6,492 bases of DNA from an uncultured Clostridia bacterium (GTDB lineage: Bacteria > Bacillota > Clostridia > Christensenellales > Aristaeellaceae), in the NCBI GenBank assembly GCA_934636425.1, contig CAKUAV010000158.1:1-6492 (forward strand). Reading direction: 5' to 3'. A model generated the notes under the pieces. It searched no databases and had not been told where the DNA came from. It was given only the letters and a program-made list of their open reading frames with translations. The position numbers and the translations under genes are program-made. Positions 1 through 5,281 of this stretch are shown piece after piece (the first letter of the stretch is position 1; each line of letters starts with the position of its first letter).

Positions 1-75
1 GGAGCGGTAGACGAGACTCGGACTCGCGACCTCCACCTTGGCAAGGTGGCGCTCTACCAACTGAGCTACTACCGC
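1..75 (-). tRNA. tRNA-Gly (anticodon GCC), 3' end at window edge
   Basis: Read on the minus strand, this folds into a full cloverleaf. The acceptor stem is GCGGTAG/CTACCGC, the D-stem GCTC/GAGC, the anticodon stem CCACC/GGTGG with loop TTGCCAA, and the T-stem GCGAG/CTCGT. The loop gives anticodon GCC (Gly). The 3' end reads T-C-C at the first bases of the window, so a genomically encoded CCA is likely, with its final A lying just outside. One oddity is the T-loop, which reads TCCGAGT rather than TTCGAGT: position 55, normally an invariant U (pseudouridine), is C (plus-strand base 21). The D-loop keeps the GG pair that normally contacts positions 55 and 56. It is the last tRNA of the cluster visible here, 8 nt after tRNA-Phe. 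Confidence 0.95.
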
Positions 76-83
76 ATGAAGTA

Positions 84-156
84 TGCCTTGGGGCGGAGTC
101 GAACCACCGACACGCAGATTTTCAGTCTACTGCTCTACCAGCTGAGCTACCAAGGC
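84..156 (-). tRNA. tRNA-Phe (anticodon GAA)
   Basis: The minus strand gives a 73-nt cloverleaf. The acceptor stem is GCCTTGG/CCAAGGC, the D-stem GCTC/GAGC, the anticodon stem GTAGA/TCTGC (one G-U wobble) with loop CTGAAAA, and the T-stem GGTGG/CCGCC with loop TTCGACT. The anticodon is GAA and the discriminator base is A, as expected for Phe. The following bases are TAC, so CCA is not encoded and must be added after transcription. It lies 3 nt downstream of tRNA-Asp in the same transcript. Confidence 0.97.
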
Positions 157-159
157 ATA

Positions 160-236
160 TGGCGACCCGGAAGGGGCTCGAACCCTCGACCTCCAGCGTG
201 ACAGGCTGGCGTACTAACCAACTGTACTACCGGGCC
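160..236 (-). tRNA. tRNA-Asp (anticodon GTC), CCA encoded
   Basis: The minus strand gives a 77-nt tRNA. The acceptor stem is GGCCCGG/CCGGGTC (one G-U), the D-stem the self-complementary GTAC/GTAC, the anticodon stem CCAGC/GCTGG with loop CTGTCAC, and the T-stem GAGGG/CCCTT. The anticodon is GTC. The discriminator is G73, the known identity base for Asp tRNAs. A genomically encoded CCA follows (plus-strand 160-162). It lies 11 nt after tRNA-Val and 3 nt before tRNA-Phe. Confidence 0.97.
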
Positions 237-247
237 ACATTTGTAAA

Positions 248-320
248 TGGGAACAACAGGGCTCGAACCTGTGACCCTCTGCTTGTAAGGCAGATGCTCT
301 CCCAACTGAGCTATGCTCCC
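248..320 (-). tRNA. tRNA-Val (anticodon TAC)
   Basis: The minus strand gives a 73-nt cloverleaf. The acceptor stem is GGGAGCA/TGTTCCC (one G-U), the D-stem GCTC/GAGC, the anticodon stem TCTGC/GCAGA with loop CTTACAA, and the T-stem ACAGG/CCTGT with loop TTCGAGC. The anticodon TAC reads Val codons. The discriminator is A, and the next bases are TTT, so CCA is not encoded. This is the first gene of the tRNA transcript, about 50 nt after the predicted transcription start. Confidence 0.97.
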
Positions 321-378
321 ACGTTCGCAGCATTCTGTTGCCGTTTCCCTCGCACGCATCACCGCGGCGACAAGAGAT

Positions 379-407
379 ATAATACACCATAGCGCGCGTT
401 TTGTCAA
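379..407 (-). promoter_or_regulatory. Sigma-70/SigA promoter of the tRNA cluster
   Basis: On the minus strand, TTGACA (402-407) is followed after exactly 17 bp by TATTAT (379-384), one mismatch from full consensus. Transcription should start near 372, giving a leader of about 50 nt before tRNA-Val. Directly upstream (about 408-437) lie A- and T-tracts, placed where an UP element would contact the RNA polymerase alpha subunit. This fits a highly expressed stable-RNA operon. Confidence 0.88.
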
Positions 408-437
408 TACCCTTTTTTCAAAAAATACCGTTTTTTT
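408..437 (-). promoter_or_regulatory. Candidate UP element upstream of tRNA promoter
   Basis: The stretch contains T6-C-A6 (413-425) and a second run of seven T (431-437) in otherwise GC-rich DNA. On the minus strand these are A/T tracts immediately upstream of the -35 hexamer, about a helical turn apart. Placement and composition fit an UP element. This is inference from position only. Confidence 0.5.
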
Positions 438-580
438 CCGCGGCCGCCGAACCGCGCCCTACGCGGCGTGAAAGCCCGCTTTCATCCGGCGCAGTCCGGG
501 TGTTTTCAGCGCTTGTGTATCGGAAACCTGAAAGTCAGCACGCGGGAAAATCCGGTTTTATTGCGGCGATTTGCGCCCCT

Positions 581-666
581 GCTGTGCGTTTCTATTGGGA
601 TGTCTGGCGTTTGGTTCACGCCCCGCTCTGCGTTTCTATTGGGACGTCTGGCGTTTAGTTCACGCC
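581..666. repeat. Two-copy tandem repeat, period 44 bp
   Basis: Copy A (581-622) and copy B (625-666) match over 42 bp with three mismatches (584/628, 601/645, 614/658), separated by 2 bp. Each contains the block GCGTTTCTATTGGGA and ends in GTTCACGCC. Weaker partial echoes occur downstream: GCATTTCTATT near 712, GGTTAGTTCAC near 782, and CTGTGCGTTTATTTGCGGCG near 800. This suggests an older, decayed repeat array. Function unknown. Confidence 0.8.
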
Positions 667-668
667 TG

Positions 669-693
669 CTGTTTGCCGCATAGCGCCAAACAG
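669..693. repeat. Hairpin, 7-bp stem
   Basis: CTGTTTG (669-675) and CAAACAG (687-693) are perfect reverse complements around an 11-nt loop. The hairpin sits directly after the second copy of the 44-bp repeat. No T-run follows on either strand, so it is not an obvious intrinsic terminator. Confidence 0.45.
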
Positions 694-734
694 GACGGCT
701 TGCGGTATGTTGCATTTCTATTCCGCCGTGGGTC

Positions 735-824
735 GGGATCGCCTTTAGCATGTTCTCGGAGGACGTACGGTTATCGGGCCTGGTTAGTTCACTTTAGGCC
801 TGTGCGTTTATTTGCGGCGATCCC
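735..824. repeat. 9-bp inverted repeat with 72-bp interior
   Basis: GGGATCGCC (735-743) is the exact reverse complement of GGCGATCCC (816-824). The interior holds two GGCCTG motifs and a GGTTAGTTCAC block related to the 44-bp repeat. It may be the decayed end pair of a small element or a chance match. No transposase or target duplication is visible. Confidence 0.35.
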
Positions 825-924
825 AACGAAGTACTGGGAGACGCTGAGAACGGAGTCGGCGGCGCGGCGTGGGTGCGTTTTGCGCAAGCATATTGGCTTT
901 GTAATGCTTTCCGCGGGGAGTACG

Positions 925-975
925 TTGGGGGCTGCGCGCCCCCAAACCTGCGCCAAAGAGTCATTGACTCTCTGG
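925..975. repeat. Two-hairpin intergenic element
   Basis: The first hairpin has arms TTGGGGGC (925-932) and GCCCCCAA (938-945), an 8-bp perfect stem with a 5-nt loop. A short linker leads to a second hairpin (953-975), in which CCA-A-AGAGTC pairs with GACTCT-C-TGG. That stem is nine or more base pairs with one A/C mismatch and a 3-nt loop. Two G/C-rich hairpins joined by an ACC-type linker resemble palindromic intergenic repeats I recall from GC-rich clostridial genomes, but I cannot confirm family membership. No U-tract follows on either strand. Confidence 0.55.
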
Positions 976-1052
976 ACTCTCCTCATTTGATTCGCAGTGT
1001 GGGTGCGCTTTAAGCGGCCCCAGTTCCGCCTTCTGATTCCCCCGCACCGCGG

Positions 1053-2639
1053 CTATTTCCGCCGCCTGACATTGTGTCCCGTAAACGCCCAGCACAGCAG
1101 CGCGATCGCCAGCGCGAAGCACACGAACCCGCACCACGAAAAGCCGCCCGTCCAGCCCGTGCCGCTCTCGATCAGCGCGCCGGAAATCAGCAGCGCCGCC
1201 GCCAGTATCGAGGCGCAGAACTTCTCCATAAGCTCGCGCAGCAGCTTCGACGCGTCGTCGCCGACATGATGCTCCACGCCCACATTGGAATCGCCCTTGA
1301 GCAGCGTGTTCAGCGCGTCGGCCAGCAGCGCGGGGATCTCCAGCGACTTGTGCGCGCTCTCGTAAAGCGCCCGCCCGTCCTGCATCAGCTCGCTCTTCCA
1401 GTCTATGTTCTCAAACAGCTGATGCCCCACGCGCGCCGTCACGACGCTCATCACGTTGATCTCCGGACTCAAGTCGGCCACGACGCCCTCTATCGTCGCC
1501 AGTCCGCGCGCCAGCATTGTCAGGCTCGCCGGCATGGCGATGCCGTTCTTCTTCATCACGGCGGTCAGATCCTCGAACACCTTGGCGATGTCCATGTCGC
1601 CCAGGCTCGCCGAGCCGTATTTGTCCAGCAGCTCCTCGACGTCGCGGTAGAGCTGCCGCTTGTCGGTCTCGCCGTGGAATTCGCCCAGCCCCAGCACAGC
1701 GTCCCGGCAGAGCGTGACGTCGCCGCGCGCCACGCCGGTGATTGCCTTGCCGATCAGGCCGCGCTCGCGCTCGGACAGGCTGCCCATCATGCCCATGTCC
1801 AGCCAGACGATCTTGCCCTCCCGCACGCGCAGATTGCCCGGATGCGGATCGGCGTGGAAAAAGCCGTCCTCCATGATCTGCTTGACATAGTTGTCGGCCA
1901 GCTTCGCGCCGATCTCGGAAAGGTCGTAGCCGCCTTTCGTCAGCGCGTCACGGTCGTCGATCGCCGCGCCGTCTATGCGCTCCATCACCAGCACCTGCGT
2001 TGTGGTGTATTCGCGGTAGAGCAGCGGCGACGTCACAAACGCCACGTCCTCGTTGAGCTTATGGAATCTCTCGAGATTGGCGGCCTCGGTCTGGAAGTTC
2101 ATCTCCTCCTGCGCGACCACCCACATCTCGTCCAGCACCTGATTGAAGTCCACCAGCCCGCCCGCCGGCGTGTATTTGAGCAGCCGGCAGGCCTGCTTGA
2201 GCAGCGTGATGTCGCGGTTCATCACGTCGTGTATGCCCTCGCGCTGAACCTTCACCACAACGCGCTCGCCGCTCTTCAGCACCGCCGCGTGCGCCTGAGC
2301 GATCGAGGCGCTGCCCAGCGCGCGCTCGTCGAACGAGGCGAACACCTCGTCCAGCGGCCGCCCGTATGAGCGCGTCACGATCTCCGCCACCTGCGCATAC
2401 GGCATGGGCGCGACGTTGCTGCGCAGCTTTTTGAGCGCCGCACAGTAGTTTTCGGGCAGTATGTCCGAGCGCATCGACAGAATCTGGCCGAGCTTTATGA
2501 ACGTCGGCCCCAGATCCTCTATGATTGCGCACAGCTTGTCCGGCGTGATGCCGCGCGCGATGTCATGCCGGCGCACCACCTCGACAATTTCCGCCAGCCG
2601 CTGACGGTTCTCGCTGCGATTTTCTCCGCGCTGCATCAT
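1053..2639 (-). CDS. AarF/UbiB (ABC1/ADCK) family atypical kinase
   Basis: The protein is 528 residues and belongs to the ABC1/ADCK/UbiB atypical kinase family. The hallmarks are all visible. The KxGQ motif is K49-L-G-Q52. An alanine/serine loop replaces the glycine-rich loop (GSASIAQ, 109-115). The ATP-site lysine is in VVVKVQR (K130). A conserved acidic helix (EEMNFQTEA) spans about 178-186. The catalytic loop is HADPHPGN (262-269), and the metal-binding D-M-G is at 281-283. Two hydrophobic segments at about 474-491 and 503-519 form the C-terminal membrane anchor typical of the family. Relatives support ubiquinone biosynthesis in proteobacteria; the role in clostridia, many of which lack ubiquinone, is unsettled, so I give no gene symbol. 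I chose the ATG at 2639 because GGGAGG lies 8 nt upstream and family similarity begins here. The frame stays open for 65 more codons, but that stretch has no family features and crosses the promoter. The stop is TAG. Confidence 0.93.
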   Translation of the reverse strand: MMQRGENRSENRQRLAEIVEVVRRHDIARGITPDKLCAIIEDLGPTFIKLGQILSMRSDILPENYCAALKKLRSNVAPMPYAQVAEIVTRSYGRPLDEVFASFDERALGSASIAQAHAAVLKSGERVVVKVQREGIHDVMNRDITLLKQACRLLKYTPAGGLVDFNQVLDEMWVVAQEEMNFQTEAANLERFHKLNEDVAFVTSPLLYREYTTTQVLVMERIDGAAIDDRDALTKGGYDLSEIGAKLADNYVKQIMEDGFFHADPHPGNLRVREGKIVWLDMGMMGSLSERERGLIGKAITGVARGDVTLCRDAVLGLGEFHGETDKRQLYRDVEELLDKYGSASLGDMDIAKVFEDLTAVMKKNGIAMPASLTMLARGLATIEGVVADLSPEINVMSVVTARVGHQLFENIDWKSELMQDGRALYESAHKSLEIPALLADALNTLLKGDSNVGVEHHVGDDASKLLRELMEKFCASILAAALLISGALIESGTGWTGGFSWCGFVCFALAIALLCWAFTGHNVRRRK

Positions 2640-2663
2640 GTGCCTTCCCTCCCGCTTCCTGAC

Positions 2664-2669
2664 ATTATA
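2664..2669 (-). promoter_or_regulatory. Extended -10 promoter of the AarF gene
   Basis: The minus strand reads TGCTATAAT, a perfect -10 hexamer with the TGn extension, 24 nt before the start codon at 2639. No good -35 lies at 16-18 bp spacing, which extended -10 promoters can tolerate. The leader would be only about 18-20 nt and includes the GGGAGG ribosome binding site at 2648-2653. It suggests the AarF gene can be transcribed independently of the upstream phasin-like gene. Confidence 0.65.
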
Positions 2670-2974
2670 GCAGATTTTTCCCATGCCGGCCGCATTCCGG
2701 CCAAAATGGATTCGCCGCGTCTCAGCCTGCTTTGCGCGTCCCCTGACGCAAAAAGCGAACCCCTCCGTGCGAAGGCCGCCTTCACCGCACAAGGCGCAGA
2801 CATCCCGCCGCACCTCGGCTCGTTTGCGCTCCAATTAACAGAAACGTCAGGCGCATCCCGCGCAAAAGCCGCCTTCCAACGCATGAAAAGGGCACGCATC
2901 CTCCCGCCGCGTCACGGCACGCTTTGAGCATTCCATAAAAGATGAAAATCCATCCCGACCGCAACGCGCGCCCC

Positions 2975-3010
2975 TGCGCGGAGGAAAGGTGCGATCCTCT
3001 CCCCCGCGCA
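2975..3010 (-). repeat. Imperfect GC-rich hairpin downstream of the phasin-like gene
   Basis: TGCGCGG (2975-2981) pairs with CCGCGCA (3004-3010), with further partial pairing of AGGA and TCCT inside. It follows the phasin-like stop by about 45 nt on the minus strand. It lacks a U-tract, so any terminator role would have to be weak or factor-dependent. Confidence 0.4.
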
Positions 3011-3025
3011 AAGGCTCTGCGAACG

Positions 3026-3042
3026 GGGCGATCCCCTCGCCC
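3026..3042 (-). repeat. Hairpin just after the phasin-like stop
   Basis: GGGCGA (3026-3031) and TCGCCC (3037-3042) form a perfect 6-bp GC-rich stem around a 5-nt loop, 10 nt past the stop codon on the minus strand. An alternative fold, GCGA-AC-GGGG with CCCCTCGC, is also possible. There is no poly-U after it, so it may stabilise the 3' end or pause polymerase rather than terminate efficiently. Confidence 0.45.
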
Positions 3043-3052
3043 GAATTTCAGC

Positions 3053-3481
3053 TTACTTGTTCTCTTCGGCCGATTCGTCGGTCTTTTCTTCAGACGCACA
3101 GCCGCAGGCGCACTTTTCCGCTTCCTCAGCCTTGTCGCAGCAGCAGGGCGCTTCGGCCTTCTCCTCGGCGGGCGCGGCCTTGCGGGCTTCCTCGGCGGCG
3201 CGGATGCGCTCCTTGAGGGCGGCAAGCGCGTCGTCGTCCATGTCGTCCACGGCGCTCATGAGATCGTCCGAGGGGGTCACGACGTGAACGGTCACGTTGT
3301 CGCGTATGGCTTCCTTGACGTTGCGCCTGAGCTCCTCGTTGAGCACCTTGCCCTGCTCGACGGTCAGCTCGCCCTTCTTCACAAGGTCGTGTAGCACGCT
3401 CTCGCCCTTCTCCTTGGTCATGGCGGCGGCGCCTATGCCGGCCAGTATCAGCTTGCGAATGTTCTCTCCCAGTTGATCCAT
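3053..3481 (-). CDS. Phasin-like small protein with Cys-rich acidic tail
   Basis: The protein is 142 residues. Residues 1-60 resemble the N-terminus of bacterial phasin-like (PhaF-type) proteins found next to AarF genes in Bacillota: an amphipathic start with a small hydrophobic patch (LILAGIGAAA, 11-20), then a charged helical stretch (KKGELTVEQGKVLNEELRRN, 35-54). A charged alanine-rich helix, probably coiled coil, spans 83-110. The tail (111-142) is very acidic and holds six cysteines in two clusters, CCC (113-115) and CACGC (124-128), which looks like a metal- or redox-binding appendage. Phasins coat polyhydroxyalkanoate granules, but many clostridial homologues lack that context, so the function is not established. 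The ATG at 3481 is preceded by AAAGGAGAGG (3488-3497) 6 nt upstream and matches the usual N-terminus; the longer upstream reading crosses the leader. The AarF gene follows on the same strand after 413 nt. I see no clear promoter between this gene and the putP terminator. Confidence 0.82.
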   Translation of the reverse strand: MDQLGENIRKLILAGIGAAAMTKEKGESVLHDLVKKGELTVEQGKVLNEELRRNVKEAIRDNVTVHVVTPSDDLMSAVDDMDDDALAALKERIRAAEEARKAAPAEEKAEAPCCCDKAEEAEKCACGCASEEKTDESAEENK

Positions 3482-3515
3482 GATTTTCCTCTCCTTTCGC
3501 GTCCTGCGGACGGTT

Positions 3516-3530
3516 ATGTACTGGTTACAT
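3516..3530. promoter_or_regulatory. Small dyad in the phasin-like gene leader
   Basis: ATGTA (3516-3520) and TACAT (3526-3530) form a 5-bp dyad around CTGGT, 35-49 nt upstream of the start codon. The plus strand also shows GGTTA twice (3512 and 3523). It could be an operator, but five-base arms are easily found by chance. Confidence 0.25.
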
Positions 3531-3585
3531 TCTCGACGCGCCGCAAAAAATCCTGCCGCCCGCGCGGAATTTACGCCGCGCCATA

Positions 3586-3626
3586 TAAAAATCAAAGCGC
3601 CGCCACAATCGGGCGACGCCTTTGAT
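3586..3626 (-). terminator. Intrinsic terminator of putP
   Basis: Starting a few bases after the putP stop, the minus strand gives ATCAAAG, one bulged G, then CGTCGCC, a 7-nt loop, and the complementary GGCGGCGCTTTGAT. That is a 14-bp stem with a single bulge and one G-U pair, followed directly by five U and an A/T-rich tail. It is a strong Rho-independent terminator and separates putP from the phasin-like gene. Confidence 0.92.
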
Positions 3627-3629
3627 TGT

Positions 3630-5156
3630 TTACTGCTGAGCTACGCTGTCGAACTCGGCCTCGATCTCTCGGGAGGGTTTGCCGGTCAGCAGCGACACGA
3701 CCACGATCATGGCGCAGCTGATGACGAACGCCGGCAGCAGCTCGTATATCCCGAACACGCCGCCCATGGGCTTGATCAGCAGCTTCCAGACGAACACCAT
3801 CACGCCGCCGGACACCATGCCCGCGATCGCGCCGTACCAGTTGGTGCGCTTCCAGAACAGCGAGAACAGCACCAGCGGGCCGAACGCCGCGCCGAAGCCC
3901 GCCCACGCAAACGACGTTATGCCAAACACTGTGGAGTTCGAATTCCACGCGATGACCATGGCGACCAGCGTGATGGCGACCAGCGTGATGCGGGAGCACC
4001 ACATGACCTGTCTCTCGGTCGCGTCCTTCTTGAAAATGCCGCGGTACAGATTCTGGCTCACGGCGCTGGCGGCGATCAGCAGATAGGAATCGGACGAGGA
4101 AATCGCCGCGGCCAGCACGCCGGCGCAGGCAAAGCCGGCCAGCACGGGGGGCAGGAATGTGGTCGCCGCGTCTATGAACACGTTCTCAGCCGCGCCGTTG
4201 GACAGATAGTCCAGCCCCGCGACGCTGCGGCCGACGATGCCGATCATTATGGCGGCCGCCATGGATATCGTCACCCAGATGATGGCCACGCGGCGGGAGC
4301 GGCCCAGCTCTCCCTCAGAGCGTATGCCCATGAAGCGGAGCAGAACCTGCGGCATGCCGAAATAGCCCAGACCCCACGCCAGCGTGGAGATGATCGTCAG
4401 AAAGCCATAGCTCCTGCCCGCGCCGAATGCGTTGATCTCGGTCTCGGAGGGCGTGGCCGTTTTAACCAGCGACAGATAGCCGTCGAAGCTCTTCGCGTTT
4501 TCAACGACCGTCTTGATGCCGCCCGCCGCGCCGATCGACAGCGCCATGATCAGCACCAGCACGGTGATCATCACGATCGCCTGCATGAAGTCGGACGCGC
4601 TCTCGGCGAGGAAGCCGCCCAGGAACGTGTAGAGCAGCACGAACACCGCCGCGACGATCATCATGCCGCTGTAGGACAGGCCGAACAGATTGGCGAACAG
4701 CTTGCCGCACGCGCTCAGGCACTGCGCCGCATACACCGCGAAGAACACGATGATTGTCAGCGAGGAAATCATCATCAGCACCTTTTTCTTCTCATGGAAG
4801 CGCCTGGAGAAGAAATCCGGAATCGTGAACGCGTCCACCTTTATGCTGTAGCGGCGCAGGCGCTTTGAAACCACCAGGAAGTTCAGATATGTGCCCAGCG
4901 CCAGACCGATGCACGTCCAGCCGACGTCGGCCAGACCCGTCCAGTAAGCCAGGCCGGGGAGACCCATCAGCAGATAGCCCGACATATCCGACGCCTCCGC
5001 GCTGAATGCCGTCACCCACGGGCCCAGGCTGCGTCCTCCGAGGAAATAGCTTTCCGTGTCCCTGTTCGCCCGGCGCGCAAACACCACGCCGATGACGATG
5101 ACCGCCGCCATATAGATGACCATGGCCAGCAGATGCTGAATATTGGCTCCCGTCAT
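3630..5156 (-). CDS. putP: PutP-type Na+/proline symporter
   Basis: The protein is 508 residues and belongs to the sodium:solute symporter family (SSS), importing proline with Na+ across the cytoplasmic membrane. The N-terminus carries the PutP signature LGGRSLGP (39-46) and ASDMSGYLLMGLPG (55-68). D57 and S59 correspond to the Na+-site residues D55 and S57 of E. coli PutP, and R42 to R40. WGLGYFGMP (261-269) matches the E. coli substrate-site segment (W244, Y248, P252). S353 and S354 align with S340/T341, completing the second half of the Na+ site. Hydrophobic segments run throughout, as for the usual 13-helix fold. Two small departures from E. coli are E54 for G and Y61 for W. I chose the ATG at 5156, 10 nt after GAGGGGAG (5167-5174), because PutP proteins begin this close to the first helix; an upstream GTG at 5186 is in frame but lies at the promoter. 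It is divergent from the lysR gene. Confidence 0.93.
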   Translation of the reverse strand: MTGANIQHLLAMVIYMAAVIVIGVVFARRANRDTESYFLGGRSLGPWVTAFSAEASDMSGYLLMGLPGLAYWTGLADVGWTCIGLALGTYLNFLVVSKRLRRYSIKVDAFTIPDFFSRRFHEKKKVLMMISSLTIIVFFAVYAAQCLSACGKLFANLFGLSYSGMMIVAAVFVLLYTFLGGFLAESASDFMQAIVMITVLVLIMALSIGAAGGIKTVVENAKSFDGYLSLVKTATPSETEINAFGAGRSYGFLTIISTLAWGLGYFGMPQVLLRFMGIRSEGELGRSRRVAIIWVTISMAAAIMIGIVGRSVAGLDYLSNGAAENVFIDAATTFLPPVLAGFACAGVLAAAISSSDSYLLIAASAVSQNLYRGIFKKDATERQVMWCSRITLVAITLVAMVIAWNSNSTVFGITSFAWAGFGAAFGPLVLFSLFWKRTNWYGAIAGMVSGGVMVFVWKLLIKPMGGVFGIYELLPAFVISCAMIVVVSLLTGKPSREIEAEFDSVAQQ

Positions 5157-5174
5157 TTTTTTCGATCTCCCCTC

Positions 5175-5203
5175 TTGACATTTCACACATGAAGGTTTAT
5201 AAT
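5175..5203 (+). promoter_or_regulatory. Perfect-consensus promoter of the lysR gene
   Basis: TTGACA (5175-5180), exactly 17 bp, then TATAAT (5198-5203): a full match to the sigma-70/SigA consensus. Transcription should start near 5210, giving a leader of about 70 nt. Its -10 box overlaps the opposing putP -10 box by four bases, and its spacer contains a TTCA-N4-TGAA dyad. A promoter this strong for a regulator implies that repression is likely. Confidence 0.9.
5182..5193. promoter_or_regulatory. Candidate LysR-type box 1
   Basis: TTCA-CACA-TGAA is a perfect dyad. With the preceding T (5181) it fits the T-N11-A LysR-type motif. It lies inside the spacer of the plus-strand promoter and at the start site of the putP transcript, so binding here could repress lysR. 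Assignment is by pattern and position only. Confidence 0.5.
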
Positions 5204-5223
5204 GCTATTCATGAACGCTTCAA
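5196..5223 (-). promoter_or_regulatory. Promoter of putP
   Basis: On the minus strand, TTGAAG (5218-5223) is followed after 16 bp by TATAAA (5196-5201). The start would be near 5189, about 33 nt before the putP start codon. The -35 overlaps a TTCA-N4-TGAT dyad (5219-5230), a suitable place for regulator contact. Compared with the opposing promoter it is weaker, with one mismatch in the -10, two in the -35, and a 16-bp spacer. Confidence 0.7.
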
Positions 5224-5230
5224 ATGTGAT
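5219..5230. promoter_or_regulatory. Candidate LysR-type box 2
   Basis: TTCA-AATG-TGAT matches box 1 in seven of the eight arm positions, and its centre is 37 bp away, close to 3.5 helical turns. It overlaps the putP -35 hexamer. Between the two lies a third palindrome, TTCATGAA (5208-5215). A further GTGAT/ATCAC pair (5226-5230 with 5242-5246) adds symmetry on the lysR side. Confidence 0.42.
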
Positions 5231-5281
5231 GCGCTTATGATATCACTTCATCCAGCCAAAGTCAAGGGGGAAATTCAAGAA

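Larger units (their letters stand above)
421..1052. other. Non-coding intergenic region, about 630 bp
   Basis: This stretch lies between the tRNA promoter and the 3' end of the AarF gene. Several short open frames exist on both strands, but none has a good ribosome binding site or a recognisable protein, and their translations are arginine/cysteine-rich in the way random GC-rich DNA is. What can be seen is repetitive: a 44-bp-period duplication (581-666), a 7-bp hairpin (669-693), a 9-bp inverted repeat (735-743 with 816-824), a 7-bp dyad (469-475 with 478-484), and two adjacent hairpins (925-975). No U-tract terminator is evident for the AarF gene. Confidence 0.6.
2670..3052. other. GC-rich intergenic gap, no gene seen
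   Basis: About 380 bp separate the AarF promoter from the phasin-like stop codon. Open frames cross it on both strands but none has a ribosome binding site or a recognisable product. It carries small dyads: GAAGGC/GCCTTC around one base (2771-2783), an imperfect GGCCG/CGGCC pair near 2686-2702, and the two hairpins listed separately. The block GCCGCCTTC occurs twice (2776 and 2868 areas). Confidence 0.55.

Noticed and set aside
581..666. CRISPR array
   Set aside because: There are only two copies, separated by 2 bp instead of unique spacers, and no cas gene is present.
401..990. Short genes in the tRNA-AarF intergenic region (65-139 codons)
   Set aside because: Overlapping frames on both strands share the same repeats. 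None has a Shine-Dalgarno site, conserved motif or plausible composition.
1074..2369. Long plus-strand open frame (431 codons)
   Set aside because: It is antisense to the AarF gene, whose family motifs are unambiguous. Its translation is a low-complexity H/R/Q/A-rich product typical of the complementary frame of GC-rich coding DNA.
2640..2834. 65-codon N-terminal extension of the AarF protein
   Set aside because: It crosses the extended -10 promoter and the GGGAGG site, and the translation has no family resemblance. The ATG at 2639 has the better ribosome binding site.
3531..3580. Promoter for the phasin-like gene
   Set aside because: The best candidate, TTGCGG with a TACATA 20 bp downstream, has a poor -35 and too long a spacer. 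I could not support any promoter here, although one must exist given the terminator just upstream.
3480..4868. Long plus-strand open frame (462 codons)
   Set aside because: It is antisense to putP and shows the same histidine/arginine/glutamine-rich composition, with no recognisable domain or ribosome binding site.
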